Positions 54,636 to 63,541 of a stretch of 64,000 bases of DNA are shown piece after piece (positions within the stretch are counted from its first letter, which is position 1; every line of letters starts with the position of its first letter). Made by a program: the position numbers and the translations under genes. The notes below the pieces were generated by a model that did not search any database, had not been told where the DNA came from, and saw only the letters and a list, made by a program, of their open reading frames with translations. Origin of the DNA: Microbacterium mitrae (GTDB lineage Bacteria > Actinomycetota > Actinomycetes > Actinomycetales > Microbacteriaceae); contig NZ_VRSW01000001.1 in the NCBI RefSeq assembly GCF_008017445.1, positions 930,001 through 994,000 of the forward strand. Direction: 5' to 3'.

Positions 54636-55583
54636 CTAGAGCTTGCGCAGCGAGACGCGCTCGACCGAGTGGTCTGCACCCTTGCGCAAGACCAGGGTCG
54701 CGCGGTGCTTAGTCGGCATGACGTTTTCGACGAGGTTGGGCATGTTGATGTCGTTCCAGTAGCCCATGGCCGTCGTTTCGGCCTCATCGTCGGTGAGGTG
54801 TGCGAAGACGTTGAAGTAGGAGTGCGGGTTGCTGAATGAGCCCTTGCGCAGCGCGAGGAACCGGTCGACGTACCACTTCTGAATGTGCTCGACGTCGGCG
54901 TCGACGAAGACGGAGAAGTCGAAGAGGTCGCTCACGGCAACGCCGTTGGGCGTTGCGGCCGGTTGCAGCACGTTGAGGCCTTCGACGATGACGACGTCGG
55001 GGCGGCGTACGACGACGTGCGCGTCGGGCACGATGTCGTATCGCATGTGCGAGTAAAACGGCGCGCGGGCCTCGGGGGCTCCCGACTTCACTTCGGTGAG
55101 AAACTCAATCAGCGCGCGGCGGTCATATGACTCGGGAAAACCTTTGCGGTCCATCAGACCGCGGCGCCCGAGCTCAGCGTTCGAGTAGAGAAAACCGTCG
55201 GTCGTCACGAGTTCGACGCGCGGGGTGTCTGACCAGCGGCTCATCAGCTCGCGCAGCAGACGCGCGATCGTCGACTTACCGACGGCAACCGAACCAGCAA
55301 CCGCGACAACAAACGGCGTCGTAGTGTCTTCCTCCTGCAGAAATTCGCTCGTCGCTTCACCGAGGCGTTTCGTCGACTTCGCGTACAGGCTGAGGAGCCG
55401 ACTCAGCGGAAGGTAAACCTCACGCACCTCATCAATGTCGAGGCGGTCACCGATACCGCGCAGCTGCACGATCTCGGTTTCGGTGAGCGGCTGCGTCATG
55501 CCGGCGGCCAGGCGCGCCCAATCCGCACGATCGATGTCGCGGTATTGGCTCAGCGCTGCAGGGGCGGCAACTTCATCAGACAC
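54636..55583 (-). CDS. coaA: Type I pantothenate kinase
   Basis: 315 residues, first step of coenzyme A synthesis. P-loop VAGSVAVGKSTIARLL near 95-110, VELVTTDGFLYSNAELGRRGLMDRKGFPESYD in two motifs, VIVEGLNVLQP, FVDADVEHIQKWYVDRFLALR and NLVENVMPTKHRATLVLRKGADHSVERVSLRKL region are all type I CoaA. GTG start six bases after TAACAT: leaderless type. Convergent with lacI, divergent from ppx. Confidence 0.96.
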   Translation of the reverse strand: MSDEVAAPAALSQYRDIDRADWARLAAGMTQPLTETEIVQLRGIGDRLDIDEVREVYLPLSRLLSLYAKSTKRLGEATSEFLQEEDTTTPFVVAVAGSVAVGKSTIARLLRELMSRWSDTPRVELVTTDGFLYSNAELGRRGLMDRKGFPESYDRRALIEFLTEVKSGAPEARAPFYSHMRYDIVPDAHVVVRRPDVVIVEGLNVLQPAATPNGVAVSDLFDFSVFVDADVEHIQKWYVDRFLALRKGSFSNPHSYFNVFAHLTDDEAETTAMGYWNDINMPNLVENVMPTKHRATLVLRKGADHSVERVSLRKL

Positions 55584-55640
55584 TCCGTCATGTTATCGCC
55601 CTTCACGGGCGTGGTTCGCGCGCGTGAGCTGTGGTGCGGG

Positions 55641-55733
55641 GCGAGCGGAACCACGTGGAGGGTGCGAGCGGAACCACGTGGAGGGTGCGAGCGGAACCAC
55701 CTGGTGGGGTGCAAGCGGAACCACCTGTCGGGA
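55641..55733. repeat. Tandem 23-bp repeat carrying CGGAACCAC
   Basis: Four units: the first two are identical GCGAGCGGAACCACGTGG plus AGGGT, the third and fourth diverge at the 3' end (CACCTGGTGGGG, CACCTGTCGGG). It fills the coaA-ppx divergent gap. Confidence 0.85.
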
Positions 55734-55774
55734 TTCGGGTCGGCGAGATGCCCGCGGCGCGCTACTGTTTTTAG

Positions 55775-56725
55775 GTGCGACTCGGCGTCATCGATATTGG
55801 TTCCAACACGGTGCATCTGCTGATTGCAGATGTTCACCCCGGCGGGCGACCCCTCGGCGCCACTAGCGACCGCTCGGTCGTGCGCCTCATGCGCTTTCTG
55901 GAAGCCGATGGTTCCATTTCCCCCGAAGGCGTGACGGCCCTCGTTGATGCGGTGACGCGTGCGCGCGAGATTGTGGCGACCGAGAAGGTCGACAAAGTGC
56001 TGGCGACCGCGACCAGCGCGGTGCGTGAAGCGACGAACGGCCCGGCGGTTATTGCGGTGATTGAGGCGGCGCTCGGCCAGCCGCTCACCGTGCTTGAGGG
56101 TGAGGCTGAAGCGCATCTGACGTTTTTGGCGCAGCGCCGTTGGTTCGGCTGGTCGGCCGGCCAGATTCTCGGATTCGACATCGGCGGCGGCTCGCTCGAG
56201 CTCGCGTGCGGTAGCGAAGAGGTGCCCGACATTGCGTTGTCGATGCCACTCGGTGCCGGCCGCATGACGATTGACTTCATGCCCGATGACCCGCCCGGTG
56301 AAGCCGCGGTTGAGCGTCTGCGCGAGCATGCTCGGGCCGTGTTGGAGCCGGCCGCGCTCGTGTTTGCGGAGCAGCCGACACCGGATCACGTGGTGGGGTC
56401 GTCCAAGACGATTCGTTCGCTCGCACGACTCGCGGGTGACGTGCACTCGGGGTGGGCAGGTTCTGACCGTGTGACGCTGTCGCGTTCAGCGCTGGGGTCG
56501 TGGATTCCGCGTCTCGCGAAGCTGCCGATCGCGTCGCGCGAGCTGTTGCCCGGCATCACCCCCGACCGCGCCCGCCAGATTGTCGCCGGCGCTGTCGTGT
56601 TGCACGAGGCCATGACGGCGCTCAAGGTTTCCGAGCTCGAAGCGTCGCCCTGGGCACTCCGCGAAGGCGTGCTCTTGCGCTTCACCGAGCTCAATGCCTG
56701 GGACCCGGCGGCCCTAAACTCGTAG
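55775..56725 (+). CDS. Ppx/GppA family phosphatase
   Basis: 316 residues, ASKHA-fold exopolyphosphatase / pppGpp phosphatase. RLGVIDIGSNTVHLLIADV at the start, VLATATSAVREATNG near 75, FDIGGGSLELACGSEE near 135, and VVGSSKTIRSLARLAG near 215 are the family motifs. This short form lacks the C-terminal HD domain and corresponds to the mycobacterial Ppx1-like type. The GTG start follows TACTGT by six bases (leaderless). Confidence 0.9.
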   Translation: MRLGVIDIGSNTVHLLIADVHPGGRPLGATSDRSVVRLMRFLEADGSISPEGVTALVDAVTRAREIVATEKVDKVLATATSAVREATNGPAVIAVIEAALGQPLTVLEGEAEAHLTFLAQRRWFGWSAGQILGFDIGGGSLELACGSEEVPDIALSMPLGAGRMTIDFMPDDPPGEAAVERLREHARAVLEPAALVFAEQPTPDHVVGSSKTIRSLARLAGDVHSGWAGSDRVTLSRSALGSWIPRLAKLPIASRELLPGITPDRARQIVAGAVVLHEAMTALKVSELEASPWALREGVLLRFTELNAWDPAALNS

Positions 56726-56803
56726 GCTTCCCTCCCACCGCGCGGGGCTAGCGCGCGAAACCCGCCCCGTGGTTCCGCCCCCACGGTTCCGCAACCCGCT
56801 TGC

Positions 56804-56905
56804 CAACGACCGTTACGCACGACTCAAACGGGTACGCACGCAAAAGGTGCCGCACCAGCCACTCCAGCCCCACCAGTCACACCCCATCGTGCATAACGGT
56901 TGTTG
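56804..56905 (+). repeat. 102-bp palindromic element, family E copy 1
   Basis: CAACGACCGTTACGCACGA pairs with TCGTGCATAACGGTTGTTG in 17 of 19 positions. A direct partial copy of the left arm (ACGGGTACGCACG) starts 19 bases after ACCGTTACGCACG. Confidence 0.75.
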
Positions 56906-56918
56906 AAGGTGCTGCGTG

Positions 56919-57005
56919 TGACCGTTCTGCAGAATTCAAAACGATCGGCAGGATAAACAAGCCCCTAATCGAGGCAATTGGCAACGAAATCCTGCAGAAC
57001 GGTCA
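56919..57005 (+). repeat. 87-bp palindromic element, family E copy 2
   Basis: TGACCGTTCTGCAG pairs perfectly with CTGCAGAACGGTCA. A degenerate direct copy of the left arm (AACGATCGGCAGGAT, 11 of 15) again lies 19 bases on. Confidence 0.75.
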
Positions 57006-57175
57006 CCTCGCGCGGGCGCGCATGGGCTTCCGCAACCACGGGGCGGCACGGCGTGAAATAACACGGCTCCGGAACCCCGGGGCGGCATGACGAGGAATCA
57101 CCTGGTTCCGGCACCCGTGATTCCCGCACCCCGTGGTTCCCTCACCCGTACTGCCGCCCCCGTGCGGCCAACGAC

Positions 57176-57205
57176 GAAGGGCCCGTGCCGAAGCACGAGC
57201 CCTTC
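57176..57205 (-). terminator. glmM terminator hairpin
   Basis: GAAGGGCCCGTGC pairs with GCACGAGCCCTTC (one mismatch) around a CGAA loop; no clear U-tract. Confidence 0.65.
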
Positions 57206-57218
57206 ACACGCGAAACCC

Positions 57219-58580
57219 TTAGGCCAGCGCGAGTTGTTCTTTCACCACGGCGGCGAGCTTGCTCGCGTGTGCGGTGGCCGTTGCCTTGTCGGCGGCTTCG
57301 ACCATGACACGCACGATTGGCTCGGTGCCCGACGGGCGCAGCAGCACGCGGCCGGTGTCGCCAAGTTCAGTTTCAACGGCGCGAACGGCGGCAGCGATGA
57401 CCTCGTCGCCGGCCACGCCCTCGCGGTTGACTCCGCGCACGTTGATCATGATCTGCGGGTAAATTTTCATGATGCCCGCAAGCTCCGCCATGGTCTTCTT
57501 CTGGCGTGCCATTTCGGCAACGATGTGGAGCCCCGTGAGAATGCCGTCGCCGGTTGTCGCGTACTTCGCCATGATGACGTGACCCGATTGTTCGCCACCG
57601 AGGCTGTAGCCGCCGCGGTTCATCTCTTCGAGAACGTAGCGGTCGCCAACGCCGGTCTGCTTGACGGTGATGCCACGCTCGGCCATGGCGCGGTGCAGGC
57701 CAAGATTGCTCATCACCGTGGCGACGAGCGTGTCTTCGGCGAGGAGTCCGCGCTCATGCATGGAGGCGGCGAGGATAGCCATGAGCTGGTCGCCGTCAAC
57801 GACCTTGCCGTTGGCGTCGACCGCCAGGCAACGATCGGCGTCGCCGTCGTGAGCGATCCCAACGTCGGCGCCGTGAGCAATAACAGCGTCTGCCAGGTTC
57901 TCGAGGTGCGTCGATCCGACACCGTCGTTGATGTTCAAGCCGTCGGGGTCGGCGCCAATCACGGTGACGCGCGCACCGGCATCACGGAATGTCTCCGGTG
58001 ATACACCGGCGGCAGCGCCGTGCGCGCAATCGAGCACGACGTGCAGGCCATCAAGCTGATGCGGTAGCGACTGCAGCAGGTGCACGACGTAACGGTCTTC
58101 TGCGTCGGCGAAGCGGCGAATGCGACCGACACCAGCACCCGTTGGCTGCAGTTTCGTGCCCGACATCGCGGCCTCGATGCGAGCCTCAACCTCATCGGGA
58201 AGCTTCACACCACCGTGCGCAAAGATCTTGATCCCGTTGTCGGGAGCGGGGTTGTGTGACGCCGAGACCATGACGCCGAAGTCAGCGTCCATGTCGGCCA
58301 CCAGGAAGGCGAGCGCTGGCGTCGGAATCACGCCGGCGTCGAGCACATCGACGCCGGAGGAGGCGAGACCGGCGGCGACAGCAGCGGCGATGAATTCACC
58401 GGAAACGCGCGGGTCACGGGCGATCACGGCAGTCAGGCGTTTGCCTGCCTGCCGACGAGCCTCGGCGGAACGGCCTTGGCCCAGGACGACAGCAGTCGCC
58501 TGGGCCAAGGACAGCGCCAGATCAGCGGTGAGGGAGCCGTTTGCCAGCCCCCGCACGCCATCGGTGCCAAATAGCGGCAT
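57219..58580 (-). CDS. glmM: Phosphoglucosamine mutase
   Basis: 453 residues, converts glucosamine-6-P (from GlmS) to glucosamine-1-[22 protein letters not shown]; active-site Ser in [18 protein letters not shown] near residue 103; metal loop [14 protein letters not shown]; sugar loop GGEQSGHVI; phosphate loop [15 protein letters not shown]. Starts 15 bases after the rpsI stop, so it is the last gene of rplM-rpsI-glmM. Confidence 0.97.
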   Translation of the reverse strand: MPLFGTDGVRGLANGSLTADLALSLAQATAVVLGQGRSAEARRQAGKRLTAVIARDPRVSGEFIAAAVAAGLASSGVDVLDAGVIPTPALAFLVADMDADFGVMVSASHNPAPDNGIKIFAHGGVKLPDEVEARIEAAMSGTKLQPTGAGVGRIRRFADAEDRYVVHLLQSLPHQLDGLHVVLDCAHGAAAGVSPETFRDAGARVTVIGADPDGLNINDGVGSTHLENLADAVIAHGADVGIAHDGDADRCLAVDANGKVVDGDQLMAILAASMHERGLLAEDTLVATVMSNLGLHRAMAERGITVKQTGVGDRYVLEEMNRGGYSLGGEQSGHVIMAKYATTGDGILTGLHIVAEMARQKKTMAELAGIMKIYPQIMINVRGVNREGVAGDEVIAAAVRAVETELGDTGRVLLRPSGTEPIVRVMVEAADKATATAHASKLAAVVKEQLALA

Positions 58581-58595
58581 AGTACCGAGCGCCGA

Positions 58596-59081
58596 TTAAC
58601 GCTTCGAGTACTGAGGAGCCTTGCGGGCCTTCTTGAGACCAGCCTTCTTGCGCTCCTTGACGCGAGCGTCACGGGAGAGGAAGCCGGCCTTCTTCAGGGT
58701 CGCGCGGTTGTTCTCAACGTCAACCTCGTTCAGTGCACGAGCAATGCCGAGACGCAGTGCGCCGGCCTGGCCCGAGTCGCCGCCGCCCGAAATGCGAGCG
58801 ATGACGTCGTATGCACCCTGAAGGTTCAGAGCGGTGAACGGGTCGTTGATCAGCTGCTGGTGCAGCTTGTTGGGGAAGTAGTCCTCGAGCGTACGGCCGT
58901 TGACCGTGATGGTGCCCGAGCCGGGAACGATGCGCACGCGGGCAATAGCCTGCTTGCGACGACCGACAGCGCCACCGGAGACGGTGAGAACGGGGCGCAC
59001 TGCTGCGACCGCGGTCTCGTCAACGGGGGTCGAGGTCGAGTATTCCTGCGGAGTTTCGATGGAGTCAGAGATTTTCGCCAC
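58596..59081 (-). CDS. rpsI: 30S ribosomal protein S9
   Basis: 161 residues. The S9 core begins [31 protein letters not shown] and ends [22 protein letters not shown], the invariant C-terminal tail that reaches the P site. The N-terminal 35 residues ([13 protein letters not shown] region) are an actinobacterial extension. GTG at 59081 with AAGGA upstream is chosen over the frame start at 59171, which would overlap rplM. Confidence 0.97.
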   Translation of the reverse strand: MAKISDSIETPQEYSTSTPVDETAVAAVRPVLTVSGGAVGRRKQAIARVRIVPGSGTITVNGRTLEDYFPNKLHQQLINDPFTALNLQGAYDVIARISGGGDSGQAGALRLGIARALNEVDVENNRATLKKAGFLSRDARVKERKKAGLKKARKAPQYSKR

Positions 59082-59106
59082 GAGTGTGTCCTTAGTCAAT
59101 CGGCGC

Positions 59107-59553
59107 TTACTGGGCGACCTGGTCGAAAACGTACGTCTTGGGCAGCTGTGCGGCGTGCGGGTGCTCTGCACCTGCGTATACCTTCAGCTTGCTGAGCTGG
59201 TTGCGGCCCAGGGTGTTCTTGGGGAGCATGCCGCGAACGGCCTTCTCCACAGCACGAACCGGGTGCTTCTCGAGAAGCACGGCGTACGACGTAGCGGTCA
59301 GACCGCCCGGGTAACCCGAGTGGCGGTAGGCCATCTTCTTCTGGAGCTTCTGACCGGTCAGGGCGACCTTTTCAGCGTTGATGATGATGACAAAGTCACC
59401 CATGTCCATGTGCGGAGCGAAGGTGGCCTTGTGCTTGCCGCGAAGGAGCGTTGCTGCGTGAGATGCGAGGCGACCGAGAACGACGTCAGTCGCGTCGATA
59501 ACCAGCCACTCGCGCTGGGCTTCGCCAGCCTTCGGCGTGAAAGTGCGCGTCAT
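59107..59553 (-). CDS. rplM: 50S ribosomal protein L13
   Basis: 148 residues: [68 protein letters not shown] are L13. First gene of the rplM-rpsI-glmM operon, 25 bases before rpsI. The ATG has only a weak purine-rich site, as often in this operon. Confidence 0.97.
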   Translation of the reverse strand: MTRTFTPKAGEAQREWLVIDATDVVLGRLASHAATLLRGKHKATFAPHMDMGDFVIIINAEKVALTGQKLQKKMAYRHSGYPGGLTATSYAVLLEKHPVRAVEKAVRGMLPKNTLGRNQLSKLKVYAGAEHPHAAQLPKTYVFDQVAQ

Positions 59554-59723
59554 GATTGAGCTGCTTTCTTGTGGATCGAACGGAGAGGTTCGTGAATCCC
59601 ACTCCGGGAGGGTTCTGTCAGAAGCCTGACGAACACATCGGTGGAGGGCTCACGTTCGTGGGCACGCGAGCAGTCGCATGCACCAAAGGTCAATACTACG
59701 CGATCTTGGGGTCACGAGCAAAA

Positions 59724-59761
59724 CGAGCTGCTGCGGTGAGGGAATTCACTGCTGCAGCTCG
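59724..59761 (-). terminator. Terminator of the surface-protein gene
   Basis: A 16-base stem with two mismatches (CGAGCTGCTGCGGTGA against TCACTGCTGCAGCTCG) followed on the minus strand by TTTTG. Confidence 0.85.
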
Positions 59762-59769
59762 CTATCGGA

Positions 59770-62655
59770 TTAGGTTGTGCGTCGGCGACGAATGCCGAAC
59801 AAGACCGCTCCCCCGATCAGGAAAGCGCCCGCGAGTCCCGCGATGAACGAGGTTGCCGCGCTGTCTGATCCGGTTGTCGGAAGCGTCGGCGCGCTTGTCG
59901 GCGCCGCCGTCGTGGGCGCTGGCGTTGTCGGCGCCGGCGTCGATGGTTCCGGCGTCGGCTCGGCTGTCGGCTCCGGGGTCACCGGAGTCTCACCAAGGCC
60001 GTGCCACTGGGCCGTCACGTTGTCAACGCCAACGGCTGAGCCCGTTGCGATGTTTACATAGGCGCCAGCCGGAACCACGCCGCTGGCTGTGAAGGTCACC
60101 GACTCTCCGATGTCGAGGGTGCCGTCAAACCCGGCCGGCCACGCGATCGCGCCCAACTGGTCATCGACAACGCTCACGCCCTCAACCGGAGTCTCGCCCG
60201 TATTCGAGACGACATAGGTGAAGACCACCTCAGCTCCGGCTGCGACCGGCACCGCATCGGCCGCAGTCGGAGCCGTCGTGCCGTTACCCTGCTTAGTGAT
60301 CGCGATCGCGCTCACCAGTGGTTCCGGAACATCTCCTACGCCGTGCCATTCGGTGAGAGCATCCTCGTTACCTTCCGACGAAGCGGTGGCGACGTTGACG
60401 TACGCTCCCGCCGCAACGGGTCCGGTGGCAGTGAAGGTCACCGAAGCGCCCGGCTCAAGGGTTCCGGTGAAGCCATCGGGTGCCGCAATCTCGCCCAGCT
60501 GGTCATCAACGACGCCGACGCCAACTGCCGGAACGTTGCCGTTGTTGGTGACGACGTAGGTGAAGGTCACGGTGGAGTGGGCCGGAACATGCACCGCGTC
60601 ATCGACGGTTGTGGCGACGACCGTGTTGCCCTGCTTCACAATCGTGAGCCCGGTGGTCACGCCGAAGCCGTGCCATTCGGCCAGAACGTCTTCAGTCTCG
60701 TTCGAGGTCACCGTCGCGACGTTGACATATTCACCCTCGGCAATGGGCCCCGTTGCCGTGAAGGTTGCCGAGGCGCCTGGCGCGAGCGTGCCGGTAAAGC
60801 CAGCCGGCGGCGCAATGACGCCCAACTGGTCATCCGACAGTTCGACACCGGTCACCGGCACGTTGCCGGTGTTCTCCACAACATAGGTGAAAGTCACCGT
60901 GGAGTCGGCCGCCACCGAGATCGCATCGTCAGCGGTGGGGGCAGACGCGCCATTTCCCTGCTTGGTCAGAGTGAGCGCCGCAACAGGTTCTGCCGGCGCC
61001 GCGACAATCCAGTCGCCGTTGCCCGCTTCGTTCCATGCGGAAACCCGGAACTCGTAACTCGCCGCCGGGTCAAGACCCGTGATCGTTGCGGCGGCGTCTG
61101 TGCTGGCAGGCGTCGAGATGACAGCCCACGTCGCGCCACCATCGGTCGATGCTTCAACGACATAGTCGCGCAACGGGGTCTGAGCGTCTGGGGTCACACC
61201 GAGCGGCAGCGCATCCCACGTCAGGGTGACGTCAGTCTTCGCCGCTGAGGCGTACGCAGCGGTCAGGCCCGCAACCGGGTCTGGCGTGCGCGCAAAGATC
61301 TGCACTCGAGTGGAAGGGGCCCCTTCGTCGACGGTCAGATACATGAAGCCACGCTCATCAAACGCGATGCCGCGCACCACGCGCATCTGCCCGTTGTTGG
61401 TTCCGAGGCCAAAAGCGCTGAACTTGCCCTTCGGGGTTCCGTCGCTAGCAAAAACGTTCAGCAGGCCATCGCGCTGGGCGACGTAGACGTCTTGGGTGGT
61501 TGGGTCTACCGCGATCGAAAAAGTCACGGCGCGCGACGTGGAGTCGTCGCCGTTTCCGTTGTTCATGGTTCCAACGCCAAATCGCTGCAGCACCGCACAG
61601 CGGTCGCGCGAGCTACCCGCGGGGTTACCCACTGCTTCGGTCGTGCACGCGTCGAGATCGATGCGCTCGATGAACGAACCTCGCCCCGAGCCCGGGTCGA
61701 TGTAGCCGACGAGAACATCGTTTGCGGCGGTGGTGGGGTCGGCGGTCACGGCGTACGGCGAGCGGAACCCGGCATCGCTGGGATAGGCCGTGCCTGTAGC
61801 CTGGTTGAGGAAGATGTTGCGCACGAACGTGCCGTCGCTGGTGTACTCCTTCAGGAGTTCTGGCACTTGGCTTGTCGCCAGCATGTTGCCGTTCTCCAGG
61901 CGGGTAATACCGACCGTGTAACCCAGAACGTCGGGCGCGTTGCGATTTGCCCAGCCTGCTGTCGCTGACAATGCCTGGCCGAACGACGCGCACTCGGTTC
62001 CGTCCGGGTTGAGCAGTCGAACCGGCTTGCCTGTCGGGTTGATCGCGGTGCCATAGTGGTCTGAATCGAGCACCCAGGCGACGCCTTCTTCGGTCACGGC
62101 GACGCCGCGAGCGCCGACGAACTGGCCATTGGGTAGCGTCGAACCATCAAGCACCTGCGCGTCGGCGAGAGCGTCAAAGTTGGCGCCGATGCCGTCGTTC
62201 ACGCCGGCCGCCGGAACGGCATATGCCCCGTCTGACATGTATTGGCCCGCGGCCCAATCGGCGATGTTCAGGTCATAGTGCATCACGCGAGAGTCGCCCA
62301 CGTAGCAGATGCTTCCCATCACCGTGCCGCCTGCAAACGCACAGAATAGGGAGTTGCTGGTGTAAGTAGTCTTGGCGCTGTCGGTCATCCACAGGCTGCC
62401 GTCAATCGGGCTGAAACTCAGTCCGTATGTGAAGGTACTGCTGATCGAGCGGGTGGTGATATCGCCGACATACCCCCAGAGGCCAGACCCCTGGGCCTTA
62501 CCTTGCGTTGGCGCGACGCTGGTGACGCCCGCCGGCGTCGTCGCGATGCTTGGATCTCCCGTGACAGCGGTCGCTGACGACGGGAGAACGATAACTGATG
62601 CTGCGACGACGAGCGCCGCCACAGACGCCCACAGTGGGCGCGCTGAACGTCTCAT
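59770..62655 (-). CDS. LPXTG-anchored surface protein with propeller, Fn3 and DUF11-like repeats
   Basis: 961 residues. Signal peptide 1-30; residues 45-460 are a beta-propeller/NHL-like domain (ISSTFTYGLSFSPIDGSLWM, VRGIAFDERGFMYLTVDEGA); a fibronectin type III domain at 465-555 (PVAGLTAAYASAAKTDVTLTW, YEFRVSAWNEAGNGDW); three DUF11/DUF7507-like repeats of about 100 residues (560-890), each with KQGN, VTFTYVV and YVN-A...WHG motifs; a Pro/Thr-rich wall spacer with PAPTTPAPTT; LPTTG, hydrophobic helix and RRRRTT. Sortase should link it to the peptidoglycan. Ligand unknown; strongly resembles actinobacterial adhesin-like proteins. Confidence 0.88.
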   Translation of the reverse strand: MRRSARPLWASVAALVVAASVIVLPSSATAVTGDPSIATTPAGVTSVAPTQGKAQGSGLWGYVGDITTRSISSTFTYGLSFSPIDGSLWMTDSAKTTYTSNSLFCAFAGGTVMGSICYVGDSRVMHYDLNIADWAAGQYMSDGAYAVPAAGVNDGIGANFDALADAQVLDGSTLPNGQFVGARGVAVTEEGVAWVLDSDHYGTAINPTGKPVRLLNPDGTECASFGQALSATAGWANRNAPDVLGYTVGITRLENGNMLATSQVPELLKEYTSDGTFVRNIFLNQATGTAYPSDAGFRSPYAVTADPTTAANDVLVGYIDPGSGRGSFIERIDLDACTTEAVGNPAGSSRDRCAVLQRFGVGTMNNGNGDDSTSRAVTFSIAVDPTTQDVYVAQRDGLLNVFASDGTPKGKFSAFGLGTNNGQMRVVRGIAFDERGFMYLTVDEGAPSTRVQIFARTPDPVAGLTAAYASAAKTDVTLTWDALPLGVTPDAQTPLRDYVVEASTDGGATWAVISTPASTDAAATITGLDPAASYEFRVSAWNEAGNGDWIVAAPAEPVAALTLTKQGNGASAPTADDAISVAADSTVTFTYVVENTGNVPVTGVELSDDQLGVIAPPAGFTGTLAPGASATFTATGPIAEGEYVNVATVTSNETEDVLAEWHGFGVTTGLTIVKQGNTVVATTVDDAVHVPAHSTVTFTYVVTNNGNVPAVGVGVVDDQLGEIAAPDGFTGTLEPGASVTFTATGPVAAGAYVNVATASSEGNEDALTEWHGVGDVPEPLVSAIAITKQGNGTTAPTAADAVPVAAGAEVVFTYVVSNTGETPVEGVSVVDDQLGAIAWPAGFDGTLDIGESVTFTASGVVPAGAYVNIATGSAVGVDNVTAQWHGLGETPVTPEPTAEPTPEPSTPAPTTPAPTTAAPTSAPTLPTTGSDSAATSFIAGLAGAFLIGGAVLFGIRRRRTT

Positions 62656-62778
62656 TTGGATAAACCCCCGGGTTTTTCGGTGCCCCCAAATGACGCCGCC
62701 ACAAGCTTAGCGCGAGTTAGACATAGAGGCTATCCAACGAGGGAACGTTGGCGTGGTGTTACCGGTGCCGGGCGTTAC

Positions 62779-63492
62779 TCAGACGATCGCGGGGTTGCCC
62801 ACCTTGGTCGGGCTGGTCGGGTTGGTCGGCAGGCTCGCGTCGATCTGAATGGGTAGGTGGTCGCTCGAACCCTGCGGCAGCGTGGTGATGGCGTCAATCT
62901 GAAAGCCAATGGAGGTGGCGAAGTCGTAGTAACCCTTGAAGAAGCGGTACCGCGTGTACGTGCGGCTGTCGCTCATCGACAGTTCGTACCCGGCCTCACG
63001 CATGCGCTGTGACAGGTTCTCTTTGAAGACGGGGTAGTTGTAGTCGCCCACCATGAGAACCGGGAGTCCGTCGCCGAGCTGGCCGAGTTCGTGCAGCGCG
63101 ACTCGAATCTGGTGCCGCCTGAGCGAATTGAGTGCGGTGAGCGGGGCCGCGTGAAATGAGGCGACGATGAAGTCGCGGTTGTCGTCAATGTCGTGCAGGC
63201 GCACACCGAGCACGCGCTCGTGGGCCGGGCGGAGCACGCGGTCGTGGATCGATTTCTTGAGCGACAGGGTGAGGGTCTCGCCAATGCGGTAGGCACTTTC
63301 CCGCGCATAGACGGCGAGACCGAGCCGGTTGAGCCGCGTCGCATCGGCGAGCTGCAGCCCCGCGATGTGGTCGGGAATGTCGGTAGTGTCACACTCCTGC
63401 AGGCACAGCACGTCGACGCCACGCTCGGTCACGAGCTCCTGCAGCTCGAGGGCGGCGCGGTGCTTTCGCAGGTTGTATGAAATGACTCGCAT
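62779..63492 (-). CDS. Endonuclease/exonuclease/phosphatase family protein
   Basis: 237 residues from the ATG at 63492, seven bases after TAGGCT. The fold motifs are RVISYNLRKHRAAL (Asn), VLCLQECD (catalytic Glu), DFIVASFHAAPL (His), VLMVGDYNYPVF (Asp/Asn) and SSDHLPIQIDA (terminal Asp-His). It could be a nuclease or a phosphodiesterase; no signal peptide. The frame extends to 63588 but the longer start precedes the first strand by 32 non-conserved residues. Confidence 0.85.
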   Translation of the reverse strand: MRVISYNLRKHRAALELQELVTERGVDVLCLQECDTTDIPDHIAGLQLADATRLNRLGLAVYARESAYRIGETLTLSLKKSIHDRVLRPAHERVLGVRLHDIDDNRDFIVASFHAAPLTALNSLRRHQIRVALHELGQLGDGLPVLMVGDYNYPVFKENLSQRMREAGYELSMSDSRTYTRYRFFKGYYDFATSIGFQIDAITTLPQGSSDHLPIQIDASLPTNPTSPTKVGNPAIV

Positions 63493-63541
63493 CACTGCCA
63501 GCCTACGCCCGCCCGTGGCACTCGTGCCGTGGTTCCACTGT

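Larger units (their letters stand above)
56726..57175. repeat. Island between ppx and glmM with two palindromic elements
   Basis: Convergent gap without coding sequence, five GGTTCC or GGAACC copies at its edges and two family-E elements in the centre. The interior of the second element (56933-56990) is notably AT-richer than the surroundings. Confidence 0.75.

Noticed and set aside
56804..57005. Integron attC sites
   Set aside because: Length and imperfect palindrome are similar, but the outer RYYYAAC/GTTRRRY core boxes are not in the right places and there is no integrase or cassette arrangement.
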